A stretch of DNA of 64,000 nucleotides, taken from assembly GCF_030440365.1 (NCBI RefSeq), contig NZ_CP124050.1:62001-126000 (forward strand), read 5' to 3'. Below are positions 8,948-18,204 of this stretch, one piece after another (position 1 is the first letter of the stretch; each line of letters starts with the position of its first letter). Below the pieces are notes generated by a model that searched no databases, was not told where the DNA came from, and was given only the letters and a program-made list of their open reading frames with translations. The DNA is from [Borrelia] lusitaniae. Its GTDB lineage: Bacteria; Spirochaetota; Spirochaetia; Borreliales; Borreliaceae. A program made the translations under genes and the position numbers.

Positions 8948-10025
8948 ATGAAAGAAAAAATAAATACACTGTTTCAACAAGCCAAAGACATTTGGAGGAA
9001 GCTTTGACAAAAAAGAAATCCAAGCTAAAATCGAAAAATACGAAAAAGAAATAAACCAGAAAAACTTTTGGAATGATCCTAAAAGAGCCCAAGAAGTCAT
9101 TAAAGCTCAAAGCATCTTAAAAAATAAAATTGATCCGTGGGAAGAGCTAATCAACAAAATCAAAGACTTAAGCGATCTGTGCGAAATTATTGAAAATGAA
9201 AAAGATATTAGCAGCTTAGAAATCGAATTTAATGCACTTGAAAAACAGTACAAAGATTTACTCACAATTTCTTACTTTAAAGAAGAGCTTGACGCAAACG
9301 GTGCTTTTTTGACTATCCATTCTGGTGCTGGGGGAACTGAAGCATGCGACTGGGTTGCAATGCTTTACAGAATGTACTCAAGATATGCTGAGAGAAAAAA
9401 ATACAAAACAGAACTTATTGATTTGCTTGAAGCAGAAGGTGGAATCAAATCTGTTACAATAGAAATCAAGGGTGATTATGCTTATGGACTGTTAAAAAGT
9501 GAAGTTGGAATACATCGTCTTATAAGAATTTCTCCCTTTGATGCTGCTAAAAAAAGACATACCTCTTTTGCATCAGTATTTGTTGACCCTGTTATTGATG
9601 AAAAAATAGAAATAATAATCAAACCAGAAGATATAAGAATTGATACATACAGAGCATCGGGAGCCGGAGGACAACACGTTAATAAAACATCTTCTGCTGT
9701 AAGAATAACTCACATTAAAACAGGAATAGTAACTCAATCGCAAAGCGACCGAAGTCAGCACAAAAACAAAGAAATGGCAATGAAAGTTTTAAAATCAAGA
9801 CTTTACGAATATTACAAAAATAAAGAAGATGAAAAAAACAAATCTAAGCAAGACACAAAAAAAGAAATTTCTTGGGGCAACCAAATAAGATCTTACGTAT
9901 TTCAACCTTACAATCTAGTAAAAGATCACAGAACAAAATTTGAAAATTCAAACACCACTTCGGTTATGGACGGCAATATAGACAATTTCATAGAAGAGTA
10001 TCTAAAATGGAAAAGCTTAAACTAA
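8948..10025 (+). CDS. prfB: Peptide chain release factor 2 with programmed +1 frameshift
   Basis: RF2 terminates translation at UGA and UAA. The first 19 codons start at ATG 8948 and run to CTT 9002-9004, followed by in-frame TGA 9005-9007. A +1 slip on CTT-T resumes at GAC 9006 and gives about 358 residues in all. The classical shift elements are present: GGAGG, three bases, CTT TGA C. When RF2 is scarce the UGA is read slowly and the shift makes more RF2. The body shows the SPF stop-recognition motif (RISPFDAAKKRH) and the GGQ catalytic motif (GAGGQHVNKT). The end overlaps the next gene by 19 bases. Confidence 0.96.
8993..9008 (+). promoter_or_regulatory. RF2 +1 frameshift site (internal SD plus CTT-TGA-C)
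   Basis: TGGAGGAAGCTTTGAC contains an SD-like GGAGG placed three bases 5' of the slippery CTT, then the TGA stop in its poor C context. This is the arrangement known from E. coli prfB. The protein coded after the shift is continuous with the conserved RF2 body. Confidence 0.93.
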
Positions 10026-11416
10026 AGCTAATAATACTTCTACTAATATTTACAATATACAAAATACATTCTCAAAGTAATATCGAGTATAACTTTTCCT
10101 ACATCATTAATGCAAAAAAAGAAACGGTTGACCTTAAAAAAGGAATTGAAAAACAGTTGGACAAAATCTACGGTAAAATAACAGAACATATTGTAAATAA
10201 TGATGACAAAAATATCATTGAAGATATTTATATAAATCAAGATATAATAAAAACAGAGCTTGAAATTAGTAAATTAAAAGAAGAAATGGATCAAAAAAAA
10301 CTTCAAAACATAATAAACTCAAAAGAAAAGCACGAAATCAAAACCAAAATTGATGAGCTTAAAAAAAATATTAAAAATATTAACAGCAAAAAAAAAATAT
10401 TTGCAAAATATTTTAACAATTTAAAGAAACTAAAAGCAAAATATAAAAAAATCGAAGAACAAGTAAACATTTCAAATTTAAATAAAGAATTTTTCATAAG
10501 AGAAGAATTGTTTTTTATTAGCTATATTGACCTGAAAAAAATAGAAAATTATTATTTGCTAGAAATTAGCAACATCACTCCTGAAAAAATTGAGACTAAA
10601 AAAGAAGTATTTAAAACATCATCTTCTATTAATGAAATAGTAGATAAAATAACAAAACACGGTTTCAAAGAAATATTGGGTAGAGAATTTTTAATAATCA
10701 ACATTAATGTCAAAAACAACCCAGATGCAAAAATCTATATAAATGAAAAATTTGTTTCAAAAGGAATCTATTACGACAATATTTTTGACATTTCTAAAAT
10801 CCCAAACAAAGAAATTGAAATACAAATCACAAGTACAAATTTCGAAAACTACTCTACTAAAATGAAAGTAAAAAATGCAGATTCAATAATATTAAATATT
10901 GACTTAAAAAGAACAATCTCTGAAAAAATATCAATTACAAGCAATGTACAATCTAAAGTTTTTAAAAAAGGCATATTTATGGGAGAAACTCCAATTGAAA
11001 TTGAAAAACCAGAAAATCAAGACATCATTTTACTTAAATCTGAGGGATACAAAGATAAATTTAAGTTAATAAATAAAGAAGAAGATCAAGTAGAAATAGA
11101 AATGATAAAAACTAGCAAAAATAGACTCAGCAATGCAAGAGATAAATTTTATGTTAATCTGGCTGTTTTTACATTAAGCACAATAGGAACCATTTTTGCA
11201 GGAACATTACTTAACAATGCAGAAGCACTCTATAAAATAACTGGCAATCACTTTATCAACCAAAGATTAACAGCTGAAGATGTTTATATGACAAAAGCAG
11301 AACAAATGAGTGCAACATTTTTATTTGGAGCAGGCATCACTTTAACTATTGGTAGCTTTATTTCATTAATAACTCATTTAGTAGAATATATTAAAGAAGC
11401 AAATCTGGGAGAATAA
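10007..11416 (+). CDS. Exported PEGA-domain protein with coiled coil and C-terminal membrane spans
   Basis: This 469-residue protein has a signal-like N-terminus (residues 1-22, ending HSQS). A long charged helical or coiled-coil part covers about 55-150. Two PEGA-like repeats follow: one near 236-285 (NPDAKIYINEKFVSKGIY...ISKIPNKEIEIQ) and one near 305-350 (SKVFKKGIFMGETPIEIEKPEN...LKSEGYKDKF). Two hydrophobic spans lie near 380-400 and 437-455. PEGA repeats are small extracytoplasmic beta-sandwich modules often found on surface and envelope proteins. The function is unknown. The start overlaps the prfB end by 19 bases, so expression is tied to the prfB-ftsY run. Confidence 0.75.
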   Translation: MEKLKLKLIILLLIFTIYKIHSQSNIEYNFSYIINAKKETVDLKKGIEKQLDKIYGKITEHIVNNDDKNIIEDIYINQDIIKTELEISKLKEEMDQKKLQNIINSKEKHEIKTKIDELKKNIKNINSKKKIFAKYFNNLKKLKAKYKKIEEQVNISNLNKEFFIREELFFISYIDLKKIENYYLLEISNITPEKIETKKEVFKTSSSINEIVDKITKHGFKEILGREFLIININVKNNPDAKIYINEKFVSKGIYYDNIFDISKIPNKEIEIQITSTNFENYSTKMKVKNADSIILNIDLKRTISEKISITSNVQSKVFKKGIFMGETPIEIEKPENQDIILLKSEGYKDKFKLINKEEDQVEIEMIKTSKNRLSNARDKFYVNLAVFTLSTIGTIFAGTLLNNAEALYKITGNHFINQRLTAEDVYMTKAEQMSATFLFGAGITLTIGSFISLITHLVEYIKEANLGE

Positions 11417-11452
11417 ATTTAATAATTAGCAATAAAATAGGAGAACAAACTT

Positions 11453-12298
11453 TTGGGCATTTTAGAAAAAATAAAAAATTTATTTAAAAGCAAAAAGCAA
11501 GAAAATATTATTGAAAACTTAGAAGACATTCTATTAGAAGCAGACATTAATAATGAAATTGTAATAGAAATAATAAACAAATTAACAAAAGAAAAAAATA
11601 AAAATGAAGAAACTATGATTGAAAAACTAAAAGAACTTTTAAGTGATTATATTAATACAAAAAAATTTACTCTAGAAAATAATACATTAAACATTTTGTT
11701 AATAGTTGGCATAAATGGAATTGGAAAAACATCAAGCATAGCAAAACTTGCAAATAAATTAAAAAATGAAGGCAAAAATATATTAATATCGGCTGCTGAT
11801 ACATTCAGAGCAGCTGCAATTGAACAAATGAAAATTTATGGCAAACAAATCGGAATTAAAATAATATCTCAAAAACAAGGAAGCGATCCATCAGCTGTAA
11901 TATTCGACAGCATCTCAAGCGCTAAGCTTAAAAATTACGATACATTAATTATTGACACAGCCGGAAGATTGCAAAATAAAGAAAATTTAATAAAAGAGCT
12001 TCAAAAAATAAACAATGTAATATTAAAGCAAATAAAAAATACTAACATCAATTATCAAAAAATACTTGTAATCGATTCTACTATTGGAAAAAATACAAAT
12101 AGCCAAGCAGAAATTTTTAATAAAGCAATAGAAATAGACGGAATAATAATAACAAAACTTGATTCATCTTCTAGAGCAGGTGCAATAATAAATATTTCAA
12201 AAATTCTTAAAAAGCCTATATACTTTACTACATTCGGGGAAAAACTAGAAAACATTAAAGAATTTGATATTAATGAATATCTTAATAAATTGTTATGA
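11453..12298 (+). CDS. ftsY: Signal recognition particle receptor FtsY
   Basis: FtsY docks the SRP-ribosome complex at the membrane. This 281-residue protein is the NG core only; the long acidic A domain of E. coli FtsY is absent. Motifs seen: G1 GINGIGKTSS (residues 86-95), DTFRAAAIEQ (116-125), G3 DTAGR (168-172), G4 TKLD (234-237). The G5 region reads SSSRAGAI where FtsY and Ffh usually have GTAKGG, and the DATTGQNA element reads DSTIGKNT. The start is TTG at 11453 with AGGAG 9 bases upstream. The stop overlaps the next ATG by 4 bases. Confidence 0.93.
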   Translation: MGILEKIKNLFKSKKQENIIENLEDILLEADINNEIVIEIINKLTKEKNKNEETMIEKLKELLSDYINTKKFTLENNTLNILLIVGINGIGKTSSIAKLANKLKNEGKNILISAADTFRAAAIEQMKIYGKQIGIKIISQKQGSDPSAVIFDSISSAKLKNYDTLIIDTAGRLQNKENLIKELQKINNVILKQIKNTNINYQKILVIDSTIGKNTNSQAEIFNKAIEIDGIIITKLDSSSRAGAIINISKILKKPIYFTTFGEKLENIKEFDINEYLNKLL

Positions 12299-13323
12299 AA
12301 AAAAACCAATTAATACTTCTTCTATTTATACCACAAATTATTTATGCAAAAAGCTATTTTGCATCTGATGTATTTTTCAATAAATACCAAAAATTAAACG
12401 AAAAACCAAAAACGGGGTTTTACATTGAGTATCATTTTATTGATGATACCGAAAAACTCTACTTATATAAAGAAACTAATTTAATAAAATACAAGACAAT
12501 TCAAATCATAGAAAACACAAGAAAAATAACATTTTATGATACAAAAGATACAAAAAGAAAAGAAGAAATTTACGACGATTTAAATAACAAAATACAAGAA
12601 ATTGAATATGACAACAAAGGAAAAATTCTTGAAACAGTAAATTACTTTTATGAAAACGGCAACTTAATATCCAAAAATTTAACAACAATGAACCAAAAAC
12701 CAAAATTAATATATTACTCTAAAGACGAAAATGGTAAATTACTAAAAATAACAGGATCAAATTTTCAAATTTGGAACTATGGAATTAATGGCGACATAAA
12801 ATCTACATATTTTGACATCAAAAAATCAACATCAAAAGTGATAACATATGATGACAAAAAAAGAAATTTAAACAGTACAATAATTGCTAACAATAAAATA
12901 AAATCCAAAGAAAAAAACCAATATCTAGATGAACAAAAAACAGTAAATACCTTTGAAGAAGGAAATGAAAAAATCATATCTACTTATCAAGGAAACAACC
13001 TAATAAAAGAAGAAACATATAAAAATAATGAACTTATAAAAATAAATGATTTTCAGTACAACTCATCTGATATGATAATTTTTCAAAACACCAAAGAAAA
13101 GGATAAAGACCAATATACCAATACTAGAATCGAATACGAATATAACCAAAACAATCAATTAAAAAGCAAAAAAATTTATGAAAACGATATAATTTATCTA
13201 AAAACCGAATACCACAATGATAATGAATATGAAGAAGAAATATACCACAACAAAAAACCTGCTCTTAGAGTAAAACACAAGAATGGAAAAATCACGGAAG
13301 AAAAACCAATAGGAATAAATTAA
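12295..13323 (+). CDS. Exported protein with YD/MORN-like repeats, unknown function
   Basis: This 342-residue protein has a clear signal peptide (MKKNQLILLLFIPQIIYAKS). The rest is rich in Lys, Asn, Tyr and Glu. It shows short repeats in which a tyrosine-rich strand alternates with polar turns (IEYDNKGKILETVNYFYENGNLI, VITYDDKKRN, IEYEYNQNNQLKSKKIYEN), resembling YD, RHS or YwqK-type repeats. It overlaps ftsY by ATGA and directly precedes the Lol-like permease. It could therefore be a periplasmic or surface lipoprotein-pathway partner, but only its position supports that. No lipobox is seen. Confidence 0.7.
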   Translation: MKKNQLILLLFIPQIIYAKSYFASDVFFNKYQKLNEKPKTGFYIEYHFIDDTEKLYLYKETNLIKYKTIQIIENTRKITFYDTKDTKRKEEIYDDLNNKIQEIEYDNKGKILETVNYFYENGNLISKNLTTMNQKPKLIYYSKDENGKLLKITGSNFQIWNYGINGDIKSTYFDIKKSTSKVITYDDKKRNLNSTIIANNKIKSKEKNQYLDEQKTVNTFEEGNEKIISTYQGNNLIKEETYKNNELIKINDFQYNSSDMIIFQNTKEKDKDQYTNTRIEYEYNQNNQLKSKKIYENDIIYLKTEYHNDNEYEEEIYHNKKPALRVKHKNGKITEEKPIGIN

Positions 13324-14577
13324 ATGGGTATAAGAAATTTTTTACTTAAAAGATTAATACTAGAAGAAAAAAATAGCCTAACCCTCACAATTGTAATAAT
13401 ATTAAGCATTGCCTTAGGTGAAATAATAATTATCCTAACAATATCAATCATGAATGGTTTCCAAAACGATTTTTTCCTTAGCATTACAAATGTAGAAAGT
13501 GGAAATTTAAAAATAGAAAATGAACTTACTCAAGAAGAAATCAAAAAAATAAAAAATATTGATGGAATAACACATATAAATAAAATGTATGAAACACAAG
13601 GCATTGGAATTCAAAATTACTATTATCCAACTATCTTAAATATCATTGCAGTTGATATTCAAGATCTCAAAAAAGACCAAAATTTTATTTCATTTACAGG
13701 ACTTAGAAAAGCTGAAATGGATCTTAGAGACAATGAAATTGTTATTGGAAATGCACTCTCCTACAATTTCAACTTATTTGAAAATGACACTCTAGAATTA
13801 ATAATCACCGATGAGATAAAAAATTTTATCTCATTAGAAAATGATATAAAAAAATTTAAAATAAAATCAATTTTCAAAAGCAATTATGAAAAAACAAATG
13901 AAACTTTAATTTTTATGAATATAGACTATTTCATTAAAAATAAAATTTTAGATAATTCTAGCATTAATTACCAAGTAAAAACAAAAAATTTAAATCCAAG
14001 TAGCAAATTAATTGAAAAAATCAAAGATATTAATCCAAAAATTAAAGTAAAAACTTGGAACGAATACAATAAAGAATTTTACAAAGCATTAAAAATAGAA
14101 CGAAATACAATGTTAATTATTTTAACAAGCATTTTTATTGTTATTGCCGTTAATGCCTATTATCTACAAAAAAGAATAATAATAAACAAAAATAAAGCTA
14201 TTTTAATATTATTAGCCATGGGACTTAGAATCAAAAAAATAAAGCAAATTTTTTTGATTCACTCAATAATAATCTGCACTATAGGGGGACTTATTGGCTT
14301 GATACTTGGAATTTTAATTTCCTTAAATATAAATGAAATTTTAAAAATAATTGACGATCTAGTAAACACTTTAATAAATTTTCTAAATCAAATATTTGCC
14401 TTAGAAATAGATAACATTAAAATACAAATAGTAAAAAATATAATTACTCCTAAATTATTTTTAAGCGATTTGGCATTTACTTTCTGCTTTGCATGCTTTT
14501 CTACAATATATGCAAGCACTAAAGCAACAAAAAAGATTGGAAATCAAAAAAACACTGAAAATATAAATGGGTCGTAA
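13324..14577 (+). CDS. LolC/LolE-like ABC transporter permease
   Basis: This 417-residue permease has the FtsX/MacB layout: one membrane span near residues 20-45, a large extracytoplasmic domain (about 45-260), then three spans near 265-285, 310-340 and 380-400. The starting stretch LTIVIILSIALGEIIIILTISIMNGFQNDF is typical of the LolC/E family. Lol transporters release mature lipoproteins from the inner membrane, an important job in a spirochaete with many surface lipoproteins. The ATG follows the previous stop directly. The matching ATPase and a second permease follow. Confidence 0.85.
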   Translation: MGIRNFLLKRLILEEKNSLTLTIVIILSIALGEIIIILTISIMNGFQNDFFLSITNVESGNLKIENELTQEEIKKIKNIDGITHINKMYETQGIGIQNYYYPTILNIIAVDIQDLKKDQNFISFTGLRKAEMDLRDNEIVIGNALSYNFNLFENDTLELIITDEIKNFISLENDIKKFKIKSIFKSNYEKTNETLIFMNIDYFIKNKILDNSSINYQVKTKNLNPSSKLIEKIKDINPKIKVKTWNEYNKEFYKALKIERNTMLIILTSIFIVIAVNAYYLQKRIIINKNKAILILLAMGLRIKKIKQIFLIHSIIICTIGGLIGLILGILISLNINEILKIIDDLVNTLINFLNQIFALEIDNIKIQIVKNIITPKLFLSDLAFTFCFACFSTIYASTKATKKIGNQKNTENINGS

Positions 14578-14578
14578 A

Positions 14579-15262
14579 ATGGAAAATATATTAATTATAA
14601 AAAATCTTTGCAAAGCATACAAAAAAAATAAAACAACAATTCAAGTAATAGAAAATTTAAACTTAACTGTAAAAAAGGGTGAATTTATCTCAATTCAAGG
14701 AAAAAGTGGCTGTGGAAAATCAACTCTTTTTAATATGATTTCAGGAATAGATAAAATAGATTCTGGAGAGATAATATCTTGTGGAATATTTTTAAAAAAT
14801 GCAAATGAAAAAACATTAAGTTTATATAAAAACAGACAAATAGGTTTAGTATTCCAAAATTATAATTTAATAAATGAGTTTAATGTAATTGAAAATATAA
14901 TTTTACCCAAAATTATCTCAGGGCAAGAAACAAAAGAAACAATAAATAAAAAAGCTCTAGATCTAATGAAAATACTAAAAATAGAAAACAGAGCAAAACA
15001 TTACCCTTCAGAACTCTCAGGAGGCGAATCCCAAAGGGTTGCTATTGCTAGAGCATTAATCAATGAACCTAATATAATTTTGTGTGATGAGCCTACAGGA
15101 AATTTAGACTTAAATACAGCTAAAACTGTAGAAAATCTACTTATCAATACAGCAAAGAATTTTAAAAAAACCTTAATACTAGTTAGTCATAACCCGCAAT
15201 TTGCAAACAAAGCAGATTCAAAATATGAATTTAAAGATAGGACATTATTAAAAAAACTATGA
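14579..15262 (+). CDS. lolD: LolD-like ABC transporter ATPase
   Basis: This ATPase of about 227 residues belongs to the LolD/MacB family and powers the two flanking permeases. Walker A is GKSGCGKST, the Q-loop is in LVFQNYNLI, the signature is LSGGESQRVAIARAL, Walker B is IILCDEPTGNLD, and the H-loop is LVSHNPQF. The N-terminus MENILIIKNLCKAYKK is normal. I chose the ATG at 14579, one base after the permease stop. An in-frame ATG at 14567 inside the permease end would add four residues, and neither has a strong SD, so translational coupling is likely. Confidence 0.9.
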   Translation: MENILIIKNLCKAYKKNKTTIQVIENLNLTVKKGEFISIQGKSGCGKSTLFNMISGIDKIDSGEIISCGIFLKNANEKTLSLYKNRQIGLVFQNYNLINEFNVIENIILPKIISGQETKETINKKALDLMKILKIENRAKHYPSELSGGESQRVAIARALINEPNIILCDEPTGNLDLNTAKTVENLLINTAKNFKKTLILVSHNPQFANKADSKYEFKDRTLLKKL

Positions 15263-16512
15263 TGCTTTTAAAGTTAACAGAAATTATAAAAATTGCATAT
15301 ATAATTTTTAAAAATTCAACAAATAAAATAGCTTTAATAGGTTCTGGAATATCATTAAGTTTAGTAATGATCCCATTAATTATTGTCTACTATATGTCTA
15401 GCAATATTATGACTTCTACTATTAATAAATATATTGAAAGTGAAGGATTTTCCATACAAATAGAATATAACGACACAAATAGAACTGATTACCTAAAAGA
15501 CAAATTAAGCTCATTTAAAAAAAAGTATAATTACAAAAATTTAAATTATTTCTTTGAGAAAAGAACTTATGGAATTATTGGAAATAACAAAAAAAAAGGT
15601 GTATTAATAAGAGCAATAGAAAATGAATTCATATTGAAAAACAAATCAATAAAATTAATAAAAGGTACTAAAAATTTAGAAAAGGATTCTATACTCATTT
15701 CAAATCAAATAAAAAATAAACTTAATTTAAATCTCAATGAAAAAATTGACATTTTGATTCCAAATACAAAAAACAATAAAATAATACCCAGAATAAAAAA
15801 GTTTAATATCTCAGGAATAATTGAAACCGGACTAAAAGATATTGATAATAATTTGGTGTTAATTTCTTTTAAAAACGAAAATTTAATGTCAAAAACGTTT
15901 TCTAAAAGCATAATTGGACTTGAAATAAATTCCAATTCCTTAAAAAACAATGAATTCTTGAAACAAAACTTAGAAACTGAATTTCAAGAATTCCAAATAA
16001 AAACATTCTATGAACTTTACTTAAATAAATATAATAATCTAGATATAAGTAAAAAACTTTTAATATTCATTATGGCTTTGATTATAATATTTGCAAGCAT
16101 CAATATATCTTCGTCTCTTTCAATGCTTATTTTTGAAAATAAAAAGAAAATCGCAATACTAAAATCAATTGGAATGAATAATTTAAACATAAAAATAATA
16201 TTTCTTTTGATATCGCTTACATTAAGCACCACCTTTTGTGGAATTGGAATACTAATTGGAAATTATTTAACACTCAAAATATCTTATTTAATAAACTTTG
16301 TTGATAATATTTTAAACTTTTTTTTAAAAATATTTGGAGAAGAAAATTCTGAAATATTAAACCCAGAATATTACGTATCTGAATTTCAAATACATTTAAG
16401 CTTGAACTTTAGCTTAACACTTCTTGGCTTATATATGTTAATAAACATTTTAACTACACTAATTCCGCTTAATATTGTCTCAAATCTTAAAGAAAAAGAA
16501 ATTTTAAAATAG
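15259..16512 (+). CDS. Second LolC/LolE-like ABC transporter permease
   Basis: This 417-residue protein, the same length as the first permease, has the same FtsX-type plan: a membrane span near residues 23-45, an extracytoplasmic domain, and three spans near 258-285, 305-335 and 375-405. It overlaps lolD by ATGA. Two different permeases around one ATPase make a LolCDE-type heterodimeric exporter rather than a LolFD homodimer. It ends only 9 bases from the stop of the converging gene at 16522. Confidence 0.83.
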   Translation: MMLLKLTEIIKIAYIIFKNSTNKIALIGSGISLSLVMIPLIIVYYMSSNIMTSTINKYIESEGFSIQIEYNDTNRTDYLKDKLSSFKKKYNYKNLNYFFEKRTYGIIGNNKKKGVLIRAIENEFILKNKSIKLIKGTKNLEKDSILISNQIKNKLNLNLNEKIDILIPNTKNNKIIPRIKKFNISGIIETGLKDIDNNLVLISFKNENLMSKTFSKSIIGLEINSNSLKNNEFLKQNLETEFQEFQIKTFYELYLNKYNNLDISKKLLIFIMALIIIFASINISSSLSMLIFENKKKIAILKSIGMNNLNIKIIFLLISLTLSTTFCGIGILIGNYLTLKISYLINFVDNILNFFLKIFGEENSEILNPEYYVSEFQIHLSLNFSLTLLGLYMLINILTTLIPLNIVSNLKEKEILK

Positions 16513-16521
16513 TTTAAAGCT

Positions 16522-17817
16522 CTATTTAATAATTACATTATAAATTTTAATAGATGAAAAATCCTTTTCAATTGTAGGATAAATCTCATTTGGGAAAATA
16601 GTACTAATTGTGAAGTTCTGTTTAGATTTAGATTTCAAAAAAGAATTAGCAGAAGAGATTAACTTGCGTCTTAAAGACCTAATGATTCCACCTTCCTTAT
16701 CAATATAACCAATCTCAATCTCCAAATTTTTAACAACATCTTTTGAAGAATTGAAAACTTCTATCACGATATTTGACTTACAAATCCCAAAAGACTTTGT
16801 AAAATAATTTCCAAGATATTTAAATTTTAATATAAAAGAATCTGAGTCAAGATTTACACCAATTTGATCATCAACATTTTTAAAAAAATCAACCTCAATA
16901 ATATCTAATACTATTTTTTTAGGATTAACATCAATGGCTCTTGGTATACTTGATATAACATCAATTGGAATATAAACATTTTTGCCCCATTTTGCATAGA
17001 AATCACTTTCTTTGTCAAAAACCTGATTAAACACAGATTTGCCAAGATCATCGTAAACTGAAACTCTGTAGGAAATCTTTTTAACAGGATGCGTTGTTGA
17101 GACAACCCCCGCTTTAAGCTGATATAAATGAGCATCTTCAAAAACTAAAACTTTAGCATCCTCTATTTCTATGTAATATGAGTTTTTGGGATGTGAAATA
17201 AGATTAACAGCTTCAACTGCTAAATCCTTAGCCATAGTAATAGAAGGAAGGCCTTGAGATGTAAAAGGAGAAGCAAATTTTTCTTTTGAGGACATTTTAT
17301 TATTCTTATTTACACCCATGAAACTCTGAAAAGATCTATAAGTAAGCAAAGAAATAAAAAATATCAAGATAGAACTCAAAATTAATATCAACATTCTGCT
17401 CTTGGATTTCTTAGCTTCATAATAGTCAATTAAATCTAAATCATTTCTTATTCCAAATTCTTTTGCTTGTAAACTTACGTGAAGCATTTTGTTTTTAGAT
17501 TCTTTAGTATTTACCCTATCAGCAATCTCTTTGAAAAGAAAAAAAAATGAATTAAACATTGATTTGTCATGAAGAGAATAAAAATAGATAGATTCAAGCT
17601 CTCTAAAAGCAACATCTATCTTTCCCATATCAAACAATCTTTTGACTCTCGCATAAGATCTTCTAAAATGAAGTTCCATATTTTCAATATCATTATCAGA
17701 AATATCTGATATTTCAATAATATTTTTAATATTCTTTTTACTTAAAATTTTACTTCTATACTTCCTAAGTTTTGATAAATAAATCTTAATTCGATCTTCA
17801 GATGTTTTACTATTCAT
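16522..17817 (-). CDS. Unknown single-span membrane protein
   Basis: I do not recognise this 431-residue protein. An N-terminal soluble part (1-140) is basic and helical and has a TPR-like stretch near 58-120 (RLFDMGKIDVAFRELESIYFYSL). One strong membrane span (MLILILSSILIFFISLLTYR, about 141-160) follows. A C-terminal extracytoplasmic domain of about 265 residues is rich in beta-like strands (ISYRVSVYDDLGKSVFNQVF, KKIVLDIIEVDFF). The layout suggests an envelope protein with an internal helical and an external beta domain. The start overlaps the end of the next gene upstream by 8 bases, so the two are coupled. Confidence 0.72.
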   Translation of the reverse strand: MNSKTSEDRIKIYLSKLRKYRSKILSKKNIKNIIEISDISDNDIENMELHFRRSYARVKRLFDMGKIDVAFRELESIYFYSLHDKSMFNSFFFLFKEIADRVNTKESKNKMLHVSLQAKEFGIRNDLDLIDYYEAKKSKSRMLILILSSILIFFISLLTYRSFQSFMGVNKNNKMSSKEKFASPFTSQGLPSITMAKDLAVEAVNLISHPKNSYYIEIEDAKVLVFEDAHLYQLKAGVVSTTHPVKKISYRVSVYDDLGKSVFNQVFDKESDFYAKWGKNVYIPIDVISSIPRAIDVNPKKIVLDIIEVDFFKNVDDQIGVNLDSDSFILKFKYLGNYFTKSFGICKSNIVIEVFNSSKDVVKNLEIEIGYIDKEGGIIRSLRRKLISSANSFLKSKSKQNFTISTIFPNEIYPTIEKDFSSIKIYNVIIK

Positions 17818-18130
17818 TATCTTCTAATTCATCAACTTTTTTTAAAAGCCAATAAGCAATATTTCTAGCAGTAGCCTTTGTAATAGAAATTCCTATAAAA
17901 GAGTTGATTAATACTATTTTGCCTTCTTCTCCACGTTTTAATTCTTTTGAAACCTCTTCTAAAACACCTTCTTTGGTTTTTGTGTAAGCAATCTCTTCTG
18001 AAATCTCTGTAGACTCGAAAACAAGATCACAAAAAATCTCTCCCGTATTAGTTACATTCCCATAAATATTATTAACAGGAACCAATTTATAATCTTCAGC
18101 TTTTTCAAACCTATAAATTACTTCTTTCAT
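17810..18130 (-). CDS. Unknown 106-residue cytoplasmic protein
   Basis: No family is recognised. The protein (MKEVIYRFEKAEDYKLVPVN...) is small, acidic to neutral and has no membrane span. I place the start at ATG 18130 rather than the longer frame to 18199. The extra 23 residues are unlike the rest, and a good promoter (TTGGCT-17-TATACT) overlaps them, with its -10 box only 7 bases before this ATG. No SD fits between, so the mRNA may be leaderless. It precedes and overlaps the membrane protein at 16522-17817. Confidence 0.7.
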   Translation of the reverse strand: MKEVIYRFEKAEDYKLVPVNNIYGNVTNTGEIFCDLVFESTEISEEIAYTKTKEGVLEEVSKELKRGEEGKIVLINSFIGISITKATARNIAYWLLKKVDELEDNE

Positions 18131-18137
18131 ATAAACG

Positions 18138-18166
18138 AGTATATCATAATCAAAAAACATAGCCAA
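18138..18166 (-). promoter_or_regulatory. Promoter of the 106-residue gene, possibly giving a leaderless mRNA
   Basis: On the minus strand TTGGCT (18166-18161) and TATACT (18143-18138) are 17 bases apart. Seven bases separate the -10 from the ATG at 18130. Transcription would therefore begin at or next to the start codon. Confidence 0.55.
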
Positions 18167-18204
18167 TAAACAAAATTTATACAAAAAAATAGATTTCAAT
18201 TTAA

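Noticed and set aside
8941..9056. Small frame starting ATG 8941 overlapping the prfB start
   Set aside because: It reads a basic low-complexity peptide in another frame of prfB with no SD of its own. The RF2 frame explains the region.
16506..16527. AAAATAG...CTATTT stem spanning both convergent stop codons as a bidirectional terminator
   Set aside because: The stem is only six to seven A/T-rich base pairs with a 9-base loop and no clear T-run. Too weak to call.
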